From an uncultured Roseovarius sp. (GTDB lineage Bacteria; Pseudomonadota; Alphaproteobacteria; Rhodobacterales; Rhodobacteraceae), in contig CAKSUL010000002.1 in NCBI GenBank assembly GCA_934501475.1, forward strand, positions 10,287-74,286: a stretch of DNA of 64,000 bases, given 5' to 3'. Below the pieces are notes generated by a model, which worked only from the letters and a program-made list of their open reading frames with translations, was not told the origin of the DNA and did no database searches. Positions 18,078-26,355 of the stretch are shown here, in pieces (the first letter of the stretch is position 1; the number at the start of each line of letters is the position of its first letter). Both the position numbers and the translations under genes were made by a program.

Positions 18078-19070
18078 ATGACAATTGCGCAAAAACTCGC
18101 CTGGGACGACACGGTCTTGCCGTTTCAACTGGACCGCTCGGACATTCGCGGGCGCGTTGCGCGTCTGGATGGAGTGCTTGAGGGGATCCTGAAACAGCAT
18201 GATTATCCCCCGGTCGTCGAGGCGCTGGTGGCGGAAATGGCGCTGTTGACGGCGATGATCGGGCAGACCGTGAAGCTGCGCTGGAAGCTGTCCTTGCAGG
18301 TGCAGTCCAAAGGTGCGGTGCGCATGATTGCCACCGATTATTACGGCCCCACCGCCGAGGGTGAGCCGGCGCGCGTTCGCGCCTATGCCAGCTATGACGC
18401 CGACCGGCTGAGCGACGGCACCCCGTTCGATCAGGTGGGTGAGGGGTATTTTGCGATTCTGATAGATCAGGGGCAGGGCACCGAGCCTTACAAGGGCATC
18501 ACGCCGATTGCGGGTGGTAGCCTCATGGCCTGCGCCGAGGCCTATTTCGCCCAGTCCGAACAATTGCCGACGCGCTTTGCGCTCAGTTTCGGCAGATCGA
18601 CCGAGGCCGGATCGGATGAGCATTGGCGCGCGGGCGGCGTCATGCTGCAACATATGCCCAAGGCGTCGCCATTCGCCGCCGGAGGGGCGTCCGGCGAGGC
18701 GGGGTTGCTGGCGGCCGGGGATCTGTTGGATGATGAGCAAGGCGAAAACTGGAACCGCGCGAACATGCTGCTGGATACGATAGATGCGCTGGAATTGATC
18801 GGGCCGAGCGTGGCCCCCACCGACCTGCTGGTGCGGCTGTTTCATGAGGAATCGCCGCGCGTGTTTGACATCCAGGCGGTCCGGTTCGGTTGCACCTGCT
18901 CGGAGGAGCGCGTACGCCAGAGCCTGTCGATCTATTCGGCGCGTGACATCGAGACGATGACAACCGAAGACGGGCGCGTGACCGCCGATTGCCAGTTCTG
19001 CGGTGCGCATTACGATCTGGATCCCGCGACGCTGGGATTTGACGCGAAGGAGCCGCCCGGCGATGGCTGA
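18078..19070 (+). CDS. hslO: Redox-regulated chaperone Hsp33
   Basis: The 330-residue holdase is activated when oxidation releases Zn from four C-terminal cysteines, seen here as 'FGCTCSEER' and 'ADCQFCGAHY' about 30 residues apart (CxC...CxxC). The N-terminal region includes 'LLTAMIGQTVKLRWKLSLQ' and 'RMIATDYYGPTAEGEPARV'. It overlaps the following Nudix gene by 8 bases, and that gene overlaps cca, so hslO-nudix-cca form a coupled operon. Confidence 0.95.
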   Translation: MTIAQKLAWDDTVLPFQLDRSDIRGRVARLDGVLEGILKQHDYPPVVEALVAEMALLTAMIGQTVKLRWKLSLQVQSKGAVRMIATDYYGPTAEGEPARVRAYASYDADRLSDGTPFDQVGEGYFAILIDQGQGTEPYKGITPIAGGSLMACAEAYFAQSEQLPTRFALSFGRSTEAGSDEHWRAGGVMLQHMPKASPFAAGGASGEAGLLAAGDLLDDEQGENWNRANMLLDTIDALELIGPSVAPTDLLVRLFHEESPRVFDIQAVRFGCTCSEERVRQSLSIYSARDIETMTTEDGRVTADCQFCGAHYDLDPATLGFDAKEPPGDG

Positions 19071-19662
19071 CGCGCTGACCCATGTGATTGCTGCGCTGCG
19101 CCGCCCGGCTGAGGCCTCATCGGATTTTGACCTCAATCCCGGAACGATCCTGCCCGCCGGGCGGGTGCTGCGCCCCGCGGGCGTGTTGGTGCCGATCCTT
19201 GGCGAAGGCGCGGATGCCCGCCTGATCCTGACCAAACGCTCCTCGGCCCTGAAACATCATCCCGGTCAGATCGCCTTTCCGGGAGGCAAGCAGGATCTTT
19301 GCGATGTCGATGTGACCGCCGCCGCCCTGCGCGAGGCGCGTGAGGAAATCGGGCTCGATCCCGCCAATGTCGAGGTGCTGGGCACCTTGCCGACCCATGA
19401 AACCGTGTCGAATTTCACCATGACGCCGGTTCTGGGCCGGGTGAAACATGCGTTTCAGGCAATCCCCGAAGCGGGCGAGGTGGATGAGATTTTCGAGGTG
19501 CCGCTGATGCATGTGCTGGACCTTGGAAATTACCGTGTCGAGGCGCGGTATTGGCGTGGTGGTCTGCGGCACTATTATGTCGTGCCCTTTGGCCCCTATT
19601 ATATCTGGGGGGCGACGGCGCGTATTCTGAACGCACTGGCGTCAAGCGCGGCGCAGACATGA
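19063..19662 (+). CDS. CoA pyrophosphatase-type Nudix hydrolase
   Basis: The 199-residue protein carries the NUDIX box in 'IAFPGGKQDL' and 'ALREAREEIGLDP', with 'LTKRSSALKHHPGQIAFPGG', a segment typical of the CoA diphosphatase (NudL/YeaB) subfamily. It probably hydrolyses CoA derivatives. I placed the start at 19063 (ATG), which overlaps the hslO stop by 8 bases. The gene ends in an ATGA overlap with cca. Confidence 0.9.
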   Translation: MADALTHVIAALRRPAEASSDFDLNPGTILPAGRVLRPAGVLVPILGEGADARLILTKRSSALKHHPGQIAFPGGKQDLCDVDVTAAALREAREEIGLDPANVEVLGTLPTHETVSNFTMTPVLGRVKHAFQAIPEAGEVDEIFEVPLMHVLDLGNYRVEARYWRGGLRHYYVVPFGPYYIWGATARILNALASSAAQT

Positions 19663-20795
19663 AGCTGAGCTGTGACTGGCTTGCCGCGCCGTCGCTGAGG
19701 GCGGTTTTCGCGGCGTTCGACGCCGCCGGCCATCGCGCCTATCTGGTGGGCGGCGCGGTGCGCAATGCGGTGTTGGGCCAGGCCGTGCATGACATGGATC
19801 TGGCCACCGCCGCGCGCCCCCAAGAGGTGCTGACGCTGGCCCGCGCCGCCGGGCTGAAGGCGGTTGGCACCGGGCTTGAGCATGGCACTGTCACCATCAT
19901 CGCCAACGGCGTGCCCCATGAGGTCACCAGTTTTCGCGCCGATGTCGAAACCGACGGGCGGCGCGCGCGCGTGGCCTTTACCGATGACATGGCCGAGGAT
20001 GCGCGGCGGCGCGATTTCACCATGAACGCGCTTTACGCCGATGCGACGGGGCGCGTGATCGACCCGCTGGGCGGTTTGCCGGATGCCTTGGCCGGGCGCG
20101 TGCGCTTTATCGAGGATGCGGATCAACGCATTCAGGAAGATTACCTGCGTATCCTGCGGTTTTTCCGGTTTTCGGCCTGGTATGGCGTGGAACATGGCAT
20201 CGACGCCGAGGGGTTGGCGGCGGTCGCGCGCCATGTTGACGGATTGGATGGCATCGCGCGCGAACGCATCGGGGCCGAGATGCTGCGCCTGCTGGGCGCG
20301 CCCGATCCCGCGCCCGCCATGGCGGCGATGCGGCAGGCCGGGGTTCTGGCACGGGTCTTGCCGGGGGCGGATGACGCGGCCTTGGCCCCCTTGGTGCATC
20401 ATGAGGATGGGATCGCGCCCGATGCGCTGCGCCGTCTGGCGGTTCTGGGCGGGGTGGATGTGGCCGACGCGCTGCGGCTCAGCCGACAGGACGCGCGCAG
20501 GCTGACCGTGTTGCGTGATGGCATCGGCGCGCCCGCCGGGGCGGGTGAGTTGGGCTATCGCCACGGCGTGCAGACCGGGCTTGATATCCTGCTGCTGCGC
20601 GCGGCGGTGTTCACGCAACCTCTGATGCCGGACGCAAGGGCCGCGCTGATGAAGGGGGCCAAGGCCAAATTCCCGATCAGCGCCGCCGATCTGATGCCGC
20701 ATTATTGCGGCCCGTCTTTGGGCGCAAAGCTGGCCGAGCTTGAGTCGCGCTGGATCGCATCGGATTTCACGGCGACACGGGCCGATTTGCTCTAG
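19659..20795 (+). CDS. cca: CCA tRNA nucleotidyltransferase / poly(A) polymerase family protein
   Basis: The 378-residue protein of the class II nucleotidyltransferase superfamily has 'AYLVGGAVRNAVLGQAVHDM' followed by 'DLATAA' (the DxD metal site), then 'RDFTMNALYADATGRVIDP' and 'RILRFFRFSAWYG'. It adds or repairs the tRNA 3'-CCA end. The ATG start overlaps the Nudix stop (ATGA). The alphaproteobacterial members of this clade can be either CCA-adding enzymes or poly(A) polymerases; linkage here does not decide. Confidence 0.93.
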   Translation: MKLSCDWLAAPSLRAVFAAFDAAGHRAYLVGGAVRNAVLGQAVHDMDLATAARPQEVLTLARAAGLKAVGTGLEHGTVTIIANGVPHEVTSFRADVETDGRRARVAFTDDMAEDARRRDFTMNALYADATGRVIDPLGGLPDALAGRVRFIEDADQRIQEDYLRILRFFRFSAWYGVEHGIDAEGLAAVARHVDGLDGIARERIGAEMLRLLGAPDPAPAMAAMRQAGVLARVLPGADDAALAPLVHHEDGIAPDALRRLAVLGGVDVADALRLSRQDARRLTVLRDGIGAPAGAGELGYRHGVQTGLDILLLRAAVFTQPLMPDARAALMKGAKAKFPISAADLMPHYCGPSLGAKLAELESRWIASDFTATRADLL

Positions 20796-20834
20796 GGGCT
20801 TTATGCGCCGCCTGCGCCGCGCTATGGCGGGAGG

Positions 20835-22052
20835 ATGAGCGAACATCACATCACACGATTGGGCTATCAGGGCGATGGCATTGCCGATGGGCCGGTATTT
20901 GCCCCGCTGACCCTGCCCGGCGAAACTGTCAGCGGCATCTTGAACGGAACGCGGCTGAGCGATGTGCGAATCATCACGCCCAGTGCGGCGCGTGTCGCCC
21001 CGCCGTGCCGGCATTTCAAATCCTGTGGCGGATGCCAGTTGCAGCACGCCTCGGACGCGTTTCTGGCCGAGTGGAAGGGCGATGTGGTGCGCACCGCACT
21101 TGCCGCGCATGGATTGAACGCGACGTTTGCGCCGATCGCGGTGTCGCCCCCCAACAGCCGCCGCCGCGCGACGCTATCGGTCAGGCGCACCAAGAAGGGC
21201 GCGATGGCCGGGTTTCATGCGCGCGCCTCCGATGTGATTGTGGAAATTCCGGGCTGCACGCTGCTGCATCCCGATCTGATGGCGGCGATTCCCGCCTGCG
21301 AGGCGCTGGCGCTGGCCGGGTCCAGCCGCAAGGGCGAATTGTCGGTGGCGCTGGCGCATTCCCGCGCGGGGGTGGACGTCAATGTGACCGGGGGCAAGCC
21401 GCTGGATGGGCCGCTGCGGATCGCGTTGGCGCAACTGGCCGAGGCGCATGACCTGGCCCGGCTCAGCTGGGAGGGCGAGACGATCGCCACAAGGCAACCG
21501 CCGGTGCAGCGATTCGGCACCGTCGACGTGGTTCCGCCGCCGGGGGCGTTCCTTCAGGCCACGGCAGACGGGGAACAGGCGCTGCTCGATGATGTGATGG
21601 CGGCCTGTGCCGGGGCTGGTCGCGTGGTGGATCTGTTTGCCGGGTGCGGCACCTTTGCCTTGCCGCTGGCGGCGCAATCGCAGGTTCACGCGGTTGAGGG
21701 TGACGCGGCCATGATGCAGGCGCTGGATGCCGGTTGCCGCAAGGTCGAGGGGCTGAAGACCGTGACGACCGAGGCGCGCGATCTGTTCCGCCGACCCTTG
21801 CTGCCCGATGAACTGGCGCGCTTTGACGCCGCCGTGATCGACCCGCCCCGCGCCGGTGCCGAGGCCCAGATCGCCGAGCTGATCCGCGCGGATGTGCCGG
21901 TGATCGCCTATGTGTCCTGCGCCCCGGTCACATTCGCGCGCGATGCGGCGGCGCTGGTTGCGGCGGGTTATGTGCTGCGACAGGTGCGGGTGGTTGATCA
22001 GTTCCGCTGGTCCAGCCATGTCGAGCTGGTAGCCGATTTTCGCAAATCGTGA
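20835..22052 (+). CDS. RNA 5-methyluridine methyltransferase (RlmC/RlmD/TrmA family)
   Basis: The 405-residue class I SAM methyltransferase modifies uridine C5 in rRNA or tRNA. An N-terminal iron-sulfur motif 'PPCRHFKSCGGCQLQHAS' is typical of RumA-type enzymes. The SAM-binding 'VVDLFAGCGTFALPLA' and the catalytic region 'DPPRAGAEAQ' and 'VSCAPVTFARD' follow. There is no obvious TRAM domain of full length at the N-terminus. A GGGAGG stretch directly abuts the ATG, which is unusually close for a ribosome-binding site. Confidence 0.92.
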   Translation: MSEHHITRLGYQGDGIADGPVFAPLTLPGETVSGILNGTRLSDVRIITPSAARVAPPCRHFKSCGGCQLQHASDAFLAEWKGDVVRTALAAHGLNATFAPIAVSPPNSRRRATLSVRRTKKGAMAGFHARASDVIVEIPGCTLLHPDLMAAIPACEALALAGSSRKGELSVALAHSRAGVDVNVTGGKPLDGPLRIALAQLAEAHDLARLSWEGETIATRQPPVQRFGTVDVVPPPGAFLQATADGEQALLDDVMAACAGAGRVVDLFAGCGTFALPLAAQSQVHAVEGDAAMMQALDAGCRKVEGLKTVTTEARDLFRRPLLPDELARFDAAVIDPPRAGAEAQIAELIRADVPVIAYVSCAPVTFARDAAALVAAGYVLRQVRVVDQFRWSSHVELVADFRKS

Positions 22053-22134
22053 TCGCGGCGACGTCAAATCCCACTACCTCTGCGCGCCTGATTCGGGCTA
22101 TGAAGGTAAAAAAACGTGGGACAGGTGATTTGGC

Positions 22135-22641
22135 ATGCGATCGATCAGGGTTATAGCAGCATTCGTGCTGATTCTGGGCCTTTCGGCCTGTGGTTCGAAA
22201 TTCAAGACATATAACGGCCCCGAGGTGACCCATGTCGTGGTCAACAAGGGCGCGCGCAAGGTGCATCTGCTGCATAATGACAGCGTGCTGAAATCCTACA
22301 AGATGGATCTGGGCTTTGCGCCCGAGGGCCACAAGGAACGGCGCGGTGACGGCAAGACGCCCGAGGGCACCTATCTGATCGACCGGCGCAACCCCAACAG
22401 CGAATTCCACCTGTCGCTGGGCATTTCATATCCCAATGATGCCGACCGCCTGCGCGCGCTTGCCGCAGGGTATAATCCGGGCGGCGACATCTTTATCCAC
22501 GGTGAGCCCAACAAAAAGGCCGACAGGAAGCAAAGCAAGCGCCCCGATTGGACCGCTGGCTGTATCTCGGTCAAGAACCGTCAGATCGAAACGATGTATG
22601 CGATGGTCAAGGACGGCACGCCGATCACGATCACGCCCTGA
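22135..22641 (+). CDS. L,D-transpeptidase (YkuD) lipoprotein
   Basis: The 168-residue protein starts with a lipoprotein signal peptide and lipobox 'LGLSAC' (Cys19). The YkuD catalytic region contains His122 in 'DIFIHGEP' and Cys143 in 'WTAGCISVKN', the motif of peptidoglycan L,D-transpeptidases that form 3-3 crosslinks or attach proteins. 'RRGDGKTPEGTYLIDRRNP' is a conserved block. It is convergent with a CAP-domain lipoprotein gene. A second L,D-transpeptidase lies 0.7 kb further on. Confidence 0.93.
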   Translation: MRSIRVIAAFVLILGLSACGSKFKTYNGPEVTHVVVNKGARKVHLLHNDSVLKSYKMDLGFAPEGHKERRGDGKTPEGTYLIDRRNPNSEFHLSLGISYPNDADRLRALAAGYNPGGDIFIHGEPNKKADRKQSKRPDWTAGCISVKNRQIETMYAMVKDGTPITITP

Positions 22642-22652
22642 CCGGCGCGGCG

Positions 22653-22676
22653 AAAAGGGGGCTCAGGCCCCCATTT
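22653..22676 (-). terminator. Terminator overlapping the CAP-domain gene stop codon
   Basis: On the minus strand the sequence reads GGGGGC-CTGA-GCCCCC followed by TTTT, a 6-bp GC stem with a short T-run. The TGA stop of the CAP-domain gene lies in the loop region. On the plus strand it also follows the L,D-transpeptidase gene, so it may act on both converging transcripts. Confidence 0.6.
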
Positions 22677-23181
22677 CCAGCGTCCACCAGATCTTGCCGT
22701 TGTTTTCCTGATGCCAGGAAAAGCCCATTTTGCGGGCATCGGGCGACAGGATGACGTTTCTGGTGTTGGGCTGATCCATCCAGGCGGCCAGGGTTTCCAG
22801 CTCGGATTCGTAGGTTTCCGAAATGGTTTCGCCCACCAGTTCACCCTCATAGCCGACGCGGCGGACCCGGTCGATCGGCGATGACCCGTCCGAGCCGAAA
22901 TGCCATGGGCGGTTTTGCACCGACATGTCGCGGGCATGGGTGGCGGCGGCGGCGTTCAGCCTGGCATCCATCTGAACGGGCGGGCGGCCTGCGGCCTGCC
23001 TGAGCGAGTTCACCGAATCAAGCACGCGATACTGGATGGCGGACGAATCACCGGCGCGGATGTGATAGAGGCGCGGTAGTGGTTTGCCGTCCGTGCCCAT
23101 TTGCGGCGTCGTTGGCGGCGGCGGCGCACAAGCCGCCAGTGCCAGAAAAGCAGACAGGAAAAGAAAAATGATTCGCGACAT
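22663..23181 (-). CDS. CAP/SCP-domain lipoprotein
   Basis: The 172-residue protein has a lipoprotein signal ('IFLFLSAFLALAAC', lipobox LAAC) followed by a Pro/Thr-rich linker. The rest is a CAP domain (PR-1/SCP family): 'DSVNSLRQAAGRPPVQMDAR', 'LNAAAATHARDMSVQNRPWHFGSDG' in pieces, and 'GETISETY'. Bacterial CAP proteins are secreted; their biochemical role is mostly unsettled. I chose the ATG at 23179-23181 because the signal peptide begins there. It sits between two L,D-transpeptidase genes, which hints at a cell-envelope role. Confidence 0.87.
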   Translation of the reverse strand: MSRIIFLFLSAFLALAACAPPPPTTPQMGTDGKPLPRLYHIRAGDSSAIQYRVLDSVNSLRQAAGRPPVQMDARLNAAAATHARDMSVQNRPWHFGSDGSSPIDRVRRVGYEGELVGETISETYESELETLAAWMDQPNTRNVILSPDARKMGFSWHQENNGKIWWTLEMGA

Positions 23182-23284
23182 TTGATCAGACCACCCGGCT
23201 ATTTGTTTACCCAAGCTCTACATTTTTAAGCGTTGCGATACAAACCCGCATCTCGCCAACTTGGTTCAGTTACATTTGTTTGAA

Positions 23285-23313
23285 TTGCGACTGAGGCATT
23301 CGCGCCATATATG
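23285..23313 (+). promoter_or_regulatory. Predicted promoter of the Tat-dependent L,D-transpeptidase gene
   Basis: TTGCGA (23285-23290) and TATATG (23308-23313) are 17 bases apart, about 39 bases before the ATG. The preceding 80 bases are AT-richer than the surroundings, as expected for a divergent promoter region shared with the CAP-domain gene. Confidence 0.45.
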
Positions 23314-23351
23314 TAGGACAATCACCATACATAGGATGTGGGAGCTATACG

Positions 23352-23954
23352 ATGACCAAGACATTCAACAAAACCTTTGACAGGCGCGCATTTCTTGCGG
23401 GCACGGCTGCCGTATTGGCCACTCCGGCGCTGGCTCAGAACGTTGACGGCGCAGGCACGGTCGAACTTGAGCGCGAGGTCACGGAAACGGTGCGCCGCAA
23501 CATATCCAGTTTCCGCACGTTGGACTGGCAACCCTATTTCCCCAACCTGAAAGGCGGCGCAATTCTGGTCGATATCGATTCGCGCGCCTTGCATTACTGG
23601 GATGCGGATGGTGTCACCTACAAGCTTTACCCCTCAAGCGTGCCCCTATCCGAGGATCTGACCCGGCGTGGCCGCACCGCGGTGGTGCGCAAGGTCGAAG
23701 GCCCCGAATGGCGCCCCACCCCCTCGATGCTCAAGCGCAATCCCGAATGGCCGAGATATGTCGGACCCGGCCCCGACAACCCGCTGGGGACCCATGCGCT
23801 CTATCTCAGCTGGACGTATTACCGCATTCACGGCACCCATGACACGCGCAAGATCGGGCGTCGGTCGTCGAACGGATGCATCGGGCTATACAACCAGCAT
23901 ATCGCCGAATTGTTCGGAATGGCCAAAGTGGGCACTCAGGTGTTGCTTATTTGA
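23352..23954 (+). CDS. Tat-exported L,D-transpeptidase (YkuD)
   Basis: The 200-residue protein has a twin-arginine signal ('FDRRAFLAGTAAVLATPALA'), unlike its lipoprotein neighbour. The YkuD domain includes 'GGAILVDIDSRALHYW', 'NPLGTHALYLSW', His160 in 'YYRIHGTHDT' and Cys176 in 'RRSSNGCIGLYNQHI'. It belongs to the ErfK/YbiS-like group that acts on periplasmic peptidoglycan. It has its own predicted promoter and a GGGAGC ribosome-binding site. Confidence 0.94.
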   Translation: MTKTFNKTFDRRAFLAGTAAVLATPALAQNVDGAGTVELEREVTETVRRNISSFRTLDWQPYFPNLKGGAILVDIDSRALHYWDADGVTYKLYPSSVPLSEDLTRRGRTAVVRKVEGPEWRPTPSMLKRNPEWPRYVGPGPDNPLGTHALYLSWTYYRIHGTHDTRKIGRRSSNGCIGLYNQHIAELFGMAKVGTQVLLI

Positions 23955-24044
23955 CGAAATTGCCTGCATTATGGGTCCTTGCCTACCAAGTTGCATTTGC
24001 AATCAGTGCGGATTGCTGATTAGAAAAATAACACGAGGTAAGTC

Positions 24045-24072
24045 TTGGGTGCTTGGCATCGTAACATATGAT
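24045..24072 (+). promoter_or_regulatory. Predicted promoter of the 62-residue membrane protein gene
   Basis: TTGGGT (24045-24050) and TATGAT (24067-24072) are separated by 16 bases. A strong GGAGGA ribosome-binding site (24088-24093) follows, 4 bases before the ATG. Confidence 0.4.
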
Positions 24073-24097
24073 GTCAGGCTAATTTCTGGAGGATAAC

Positions 24098-24286
24098 ATG
24101 AAAAAACTCGTTCTCGCTGCTGCTCTGACTGCTGCTGCTTCGACCGGCTTTGCTGGTTCTTACCAAGAGCCGGTGATGGAAGCGCCCGTCATCGTTGAAG
24201 AAACCGCTGCCAGCTCTTCGGCCGCAGGTATCTGGGTTCCGCTGCTGCTGCTGGCTATTGTTGCCGCAGTTATCGCAGCTGACTAA
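24098..24286 (+). CDS. Small exported membrane protein, unknown function (62 aa)
   Basis: The product has a clear signal peptide ('MKKLVLAAALTAAASTGFAG'), a short acidic middle ('EPVMEAPVIVEETAAS') and a C-terminal hydrophobic segment ('GIWVPLLLLAIVAAVIAAD'). It is therefore a single-pass or proteolipid-like membrane peptide. A strong ribosome-binding site, codon use biased to highly expressed genes (AAA, CTC, GCT) and an isolated strong terminator all suggest high expression. I recall similar proteins in Rhodobacterales but no known function. It lies convergent with hemH. Confidence 0.85.
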   Translation: MKKLVLAAALTAAASTGFAGSYQEPVMEAPVIVEETAASSSAAGIWVPLLLLAIVAAVIAAD

Positions 24287-24320
24287 TTCAGACTAACATC
24301 AGACTAACATCTGAGTAAGG

Positions 24321-24349
24321 AAAAGGCGGTGGATTTCCACCGCCTTTTT
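24321..24349 (+). terminator. Strong intrinsic terminator after the 62-residue protein gene
   Basis: AAAAGGCGGTGG, a 4-base ATTT loop, CCACCGCC and five T form a 12-bp stem (with A-T base) and a T-tract. The flanking A-run also makes it usable by hemH transcripts from the other side. Confidence 0.9.
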
Positions 24350-24404
24350 CTTTGCGCGTCATGCTGCGCCCCTCCGGGTCAGGCGCGATCAGGCGCAACA
24401 TCCG

Positions 24405-25457
24405 TCAGCCCAGCCAGCCGCGCAGGTTTTCGTCGATCACCGCGCACAGCGCCTGAATATGCGCCGGGCTGTCGTTGAGGCAGGGAATGTAGGTGAATTG
24501 TTCGCCGCCCGCCTCTTCAAAGGCTTCCTTGATCTCTTCGTTGATTTCTTCCAGCGTCTCGATGCAATCAGCCGAGAACGCCGGCGCAATCACCGCGATC
24601 CTTTTCTTGCCGTCCTCGCGCGCAAGGCGCGCCACCTCCTTGACGGTGTAGGGTTTCAGCCATTCTTCGGAGCCGAATACCGATTGAAAGGTGGAGGTGA
24701 TCTGCGTTGCATCCCAGCCCAGCCGCTCACGCAGCAACCGCGTCGTTTTCTGGCACTGGCAATGATAGGGATCGCCCTCGGTCAGATAGCGGATCGGCAT
24801 CCCGTGATAGGACACGACCAGAATATCGGGCCGCTCGGCGATGTCGCCGTAGGCGGTCTCGACGGATTGCGCCAGGGCCTCGATATAATCGGGGTGCTCG
24901 AAATAGGGTTCGACCGTGCGGGCGGTGGGCTGCCATTTCTCCTGCATCAGCGCGCGAAAGAACTGATCGTTGGCGGTGGCCGAGGTGGCGCCGGCGTAAT
25001 GCGGATAAAGCGGGAAAAACAGGATGCGGGTGCAGCCGGCGTCAACCATCTGACGCACCTTCGATGCGGTCGAGGGGTTGCCGTAGCGCATGCAGAAATC
25101 CACCATCACGTTGTCGCCGTGGCGGGATTGCATTTCCTTGGCGATCGCCTCGCTCTGGTCGCGGGTGATGGTCATCAGCGGGCTTTCGCCCTTGGCCTCG
25201 TTCCAGATGCTTTTATAGGCCGCGCCACTGGTGAAGGGGCGTTTGCTGAGGATGACCAGTTGCAGCAGCGGCTGCCATTTCCACGCCGGAAAGTCGATCA
25301 CGCGACGGTCCGACAGGAATTCGTTCAGATAGCGGCGCATCGACCAGTAATCGTAATTGTCCGGCGTGCCCAGATTGGCCAACAGGATGCCGGTCTTGCC
25401 ATGGGCCACCTTGGGGTGGTCGGCGGGGGCATGTTCGGGACGTTTGGCATGGGGCAT
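24405..25457 (-). CDS. hemH: Ferrochelatase
   Basis: The 350-residue enzyme inserts Fe2+ into protoporphyrin IX, the last step of heme synthesis. Family blocks include 'GILLANLGTPDNYDYWSMRR', 'FFPLYPHYAGATSATANDQF', 'LVVSYHGMPIRYL' (with the catalytic His), and 'PAFSADCIETLEEI'. I chose the ATG at 25455-25457. The frame is open back to 25499, but the additional residues are not typical. It is transcribed alone, downstream of the methyltransferase gene on the same strand, 61 bases away. Confidence 0.95.
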   Translation of the reverse strand: MPHAKRPEHAPADHPKVAHGKTGILLANLGTPDNYDYWSMRRYLNEFLSDRRVIDFPAWKWQPLLQLVILSKRPFTSGAAYKSIWNEAKGESPLMTITRDQSEAIAKEMQSRHGDNVMVDFCMRYGNPSTASKVRQMVDAGCTRILFFPLYPHYAGATSATANDQFFRALMQEKWQPTARTVEPYFEHPDYIEALAQSVETAYGDIAERPDILVVSYHGMPIRYLTEGDPYHCQCQKTTRLLRERLGWDATQITSTFQSVFGSEEWLKPYTVKEVARLAREDGKKRIAVIAPAFSADCIETLEEINEEIKEAFEEAGGEQFTYIPCLNDSPAHIQALCAVIDENLRGWLG

Positions 25458-25518
25458 GGTCTGTCTTTCTTTGTGATGTCGCAGCTTGGGCAGGGACATA
25501 GGTGGAAACGCGGGGGCG

Positions 25519-26340
25519 TCAATCCTTTAGAGGGTGCTCCGGCGTGCCCAATGCGTCGGCCAGCCGTGTGCGCGCCGCACCGGGGCGCAGCGGTTTGGGT
25601 TGGCTGTCGGCAGGCGACCAGCCGGTGAGAAACATCAGCTCGAACGTCGCCGGGATGCGGCCGTCGGCGTCGGCGTAGGTGTCGTGATAGAGATCGGCGG
25701 CGCGGCGCAGCACAGCGGGGCGGCTGAAATGGCGCAGCCGCCCGTTCAGCGCGTTGCCTTCGCCCATCCGGCGCAGATCGTGCATCAGGGCGGTCGGGCT
25801 GGCATAGCTGACGCGCAAGGGCAGGCTGTCCGCCACCGGCAGCGCAAAGCCCGCGCGTTGCAGCAACCCGCCCAGATCGCGGATCTCGCCCATCGGGGCG
25901 ATGCGCGGCGACAGCCCGCCGGTCACGTCGGCTTCGGCCTGGCCCAGCGCGGCGCGCAGTTGCGCCAGAGTCTCGCCGCCAAAGAACACCGCCAGAAACA
26001 GCCCATCGGGGCGCAGCGCGCGGCGGCACTGGATCAACTGACCCACCAGATCGTTCGCCCAATGCAGGCCCATCGCATGGATCACCAGATCATGCGCGCC
26101 CTCGCGCAGGGTCAGGTGGTCCTGATCGGGGGCGCAAAGGGCCGTGGGAAAGCGCGGTTGCCACAGATCCGGAAAACCGGTGACCAAAGCGGGCGCGGTA
26201 AAGGTTTTGTTAACCATTGCAAGGCGATCGTCGATCTCATCCATCGCGGCCTCATGCAGAAAGGCGGCGATGTCGCGCGTGGCGCGGGCGCGGTTCCGGA
26301 TCAGCGCGGTGCGATCGGTCAGGACAGGGGGCGTGCTCAT
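25519..26340 (-). CDS. SAM-dependent methyltransferase, NDUFAF5/BioC-like
   Basis: The 273-residue protein contains 'RNRARATRDIAAFLHEAAMD', 'LVIHAMGLHWANDLVGQLIQ' and 'ALRPDGLFLAVFFGGETLAQ', a pattern of BioC-like methyltransferases and of the mitochondrial complex I assembly factor NDUFAF5. The canonical SAM-binding GxGxG loop is not obvious in the N-terminal part, where a degenerate 'ALVTGFPDLW' stretch stands instead. Its start codon lies just 15 bases from that of divergent comF. In alphaproteobacteria it may hydroxylate or methylate a complex I subunit; that is inference. Confidence 0.8.
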   Translation of the reverse strand: MSTPPVLTDRTALIRNRARATRDIAAFLHEAAMDEIDDRLAMVNKTFTAPALVTGFPDLWQPRFPTALCAPDQDHLTLREGAHDLVIHAMGLHWANDLVGQLIQCRRALRPDGLFLAVFFGGETLAQLRAALGQAEADVTGGLSPRIAPMGEIRDLGGLLQRAGFALPVADSLPLRVSYASPTALMHDLRRMGEGNALNGRLRHFSRPAVLRRAADLYHDTYADADGRIPATFELMFLTGWSPADSQPKPLRPGAARTRLADALGTPEHPLKD

Positions 26341-26355
26341 GCGGGCGACATACCA

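Noticed and set aside
25534-26355. Open frame upstream of comF in the same phase
   Set aside because: It is antisense to the methyltransferase gene and shows no ComF similarity before residue 'PVNGLGFQ'. The real comF starts near 26356.
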